Shown piece by piece: positions 15,236 through 15,688 of a stretch of 15,688 bases of DNA. The notes under the pieces were generated by a model, which saw nothing but the letters and a program-made list of their open reading frames with translations, made no database searches and had not been told where the DNA came from. Position 1 is the stretch's first letter. Each line of letters opens with the position of its first letter. The DNA is taken from contig CALEJT010000034.1 in the NCBI GenBank assembly GCA_937898685.1, positions 1-15,688 on the forward strand, given 5' to 3'. The stretch is from an uncultured Gammaproteobacteria bacterium (GTDB lineage: Bacteria; Pseudomonadota; Gammaproteobacteria; Pseudomonadales; Pseudohongiellaceae). The position numbers were made by a program, and so were the translations under genes.

Positions 15236-15688
15236 TTACTGCTGAGTGGCGCGCTCGGGATCGCGGCTGAGACGGCGGAAGTATTCGGCGACCGAGTCTC
15301 GATATTCCTCGGGGATCTGGTCGGTGGTGGCGGTGCGCACGTTCTTCTTGCCACCCTGCGCCCCGAGGCGCAGACCCAGTTCGAGCTGTTCGATCAGCGC
15401 CAACATCTCACCATATTCCTGCGCGAGGATGCCGGTGTTGCGGTTGGTCTGTTGAAACTCGAGCTGACGGATCAGGTCGTACATGCGCGCCAGTTCTTCG
15501 TTGTTCAGATCCATCTGCTGCAGCGCATCACGCGCGGTCTGCGTCAGGTTGCCGATGTTGTCGAAGAACTGCTCCGGCAGGTTGATTGGACCGTTGAAGA
15601 AATCATCGTTGCCATTCCAGGGGCCAGTGCGCGGACCGAAGCGGCCGCCGTTGAAGGCTCCACCACCACCGGCAACCTGCTGACCACC
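15236..15688 (-). CDS. Unidentified protein, C-terminal 150 residues (5' end outside the window)
   Basis: The frame is open from the TAA at 15236 to the window edge, so the gene starts beyond it. The Met at 15514 is probably internal, since the coding pattern continues upstream without a break. The visible part begins with a Gly/Asn/Phe-rich low-complexity stretch (visible residues 1-35, containing AGGGGAFNGG and GPWNGNDDFFNG), followed by charged helical sequence with likely coiled-coil character (visible residues 38-95, LPEQFFDNIG onward, then NNEELARMYDLIRQLEFQQ) and a closing IPEEYRDSVAEYFRRLSRD segment like the tail of several uncharacterised bacterial proteins. I do not recognise a family and assign no function. 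It converges on the phytase gene. Confidence 0.75.
   Translation of the reverse strand, partial: GGQQVAGGGGAFNGGRFGPRTGPWNGNDDFFNGPINLPEQFFDNIGNLTQTARDALQQMDLNNEELARMYDLIRQLEFQQTNRNTGILAQEYGEMLALIEQLELGLRLGAQGGKKNVRTATTDQIPEEYRDSVAEYFRRLSRDPERATQQ

Overview
The window looks like a chromosomal segment of a moderately GC-rich Gram-negative heterotroph, most likely a gammaproteobacterium. The grounds are three outer-membrane TonB-dependent receptors, a lipidated periplasmic PQQ dehydrogenase, Shine-Dalgarno sites in front of most starts, and classic intrinsic terminators. No rRNA, tRNA, CRISPR array, insertion sequence or integrase is visible. The genus cannot be fixed from sequence alone.

Layout. 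Positions 52-11406 carry six genes, all on the minus strand. From right to left these are: a class I glutamine-amidotransferase-like protein (10711-11406), two tandem paralogous receptors of about 1,000 residues (7341-10376 and 3781-6864), a small secreted SnoaL/NTF2-like protein followed at once by a CPBP membrane protease (3630 down to 2393), and a PQQ- and heme c-containing alcohol dehydrogenase with a lipoprotein signal (52-2268). Strong intrinsic terminators follow the dehydrogenase and both large receptors, so each of these three transcripts ends on its own. On the plus strand, divergent from the amidotransferase gene, a 773-residue receptor and a beta-propeller phytase form a two-gene operon (11666-15045). 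The right edge holds the 3' end of an unidentified minus-strand gene that runs out of the window.

How the genes work together. The clearest system is the receptor-phytase pair, which I read as a phytate-phosphorus scavenging operon: outer-membrane uptake plus a secreted or periplasmic enzyme. The two large receptors arose by duplication. They share signal peptides, plug sequences, two conserved cysteine pairs with identical spacing, and pieces of their untranslated leaders in the same order. The dehydrogenase is the most intriguing enzyme: its active site reads Asp-Tyr-Asp (346-348), the arrangement that marks lanthanide-dependent rather than calcium-dependent PQQ alcohol dehydrogenases, here fused to a C-terminal cytochrome c and anchored by lipid. 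I see no wholly new system. The points most worth following are this metal signature, the duplicated receptor leaders, and candidate operator palindromes upstream of the receptors and in the divergent spacer.
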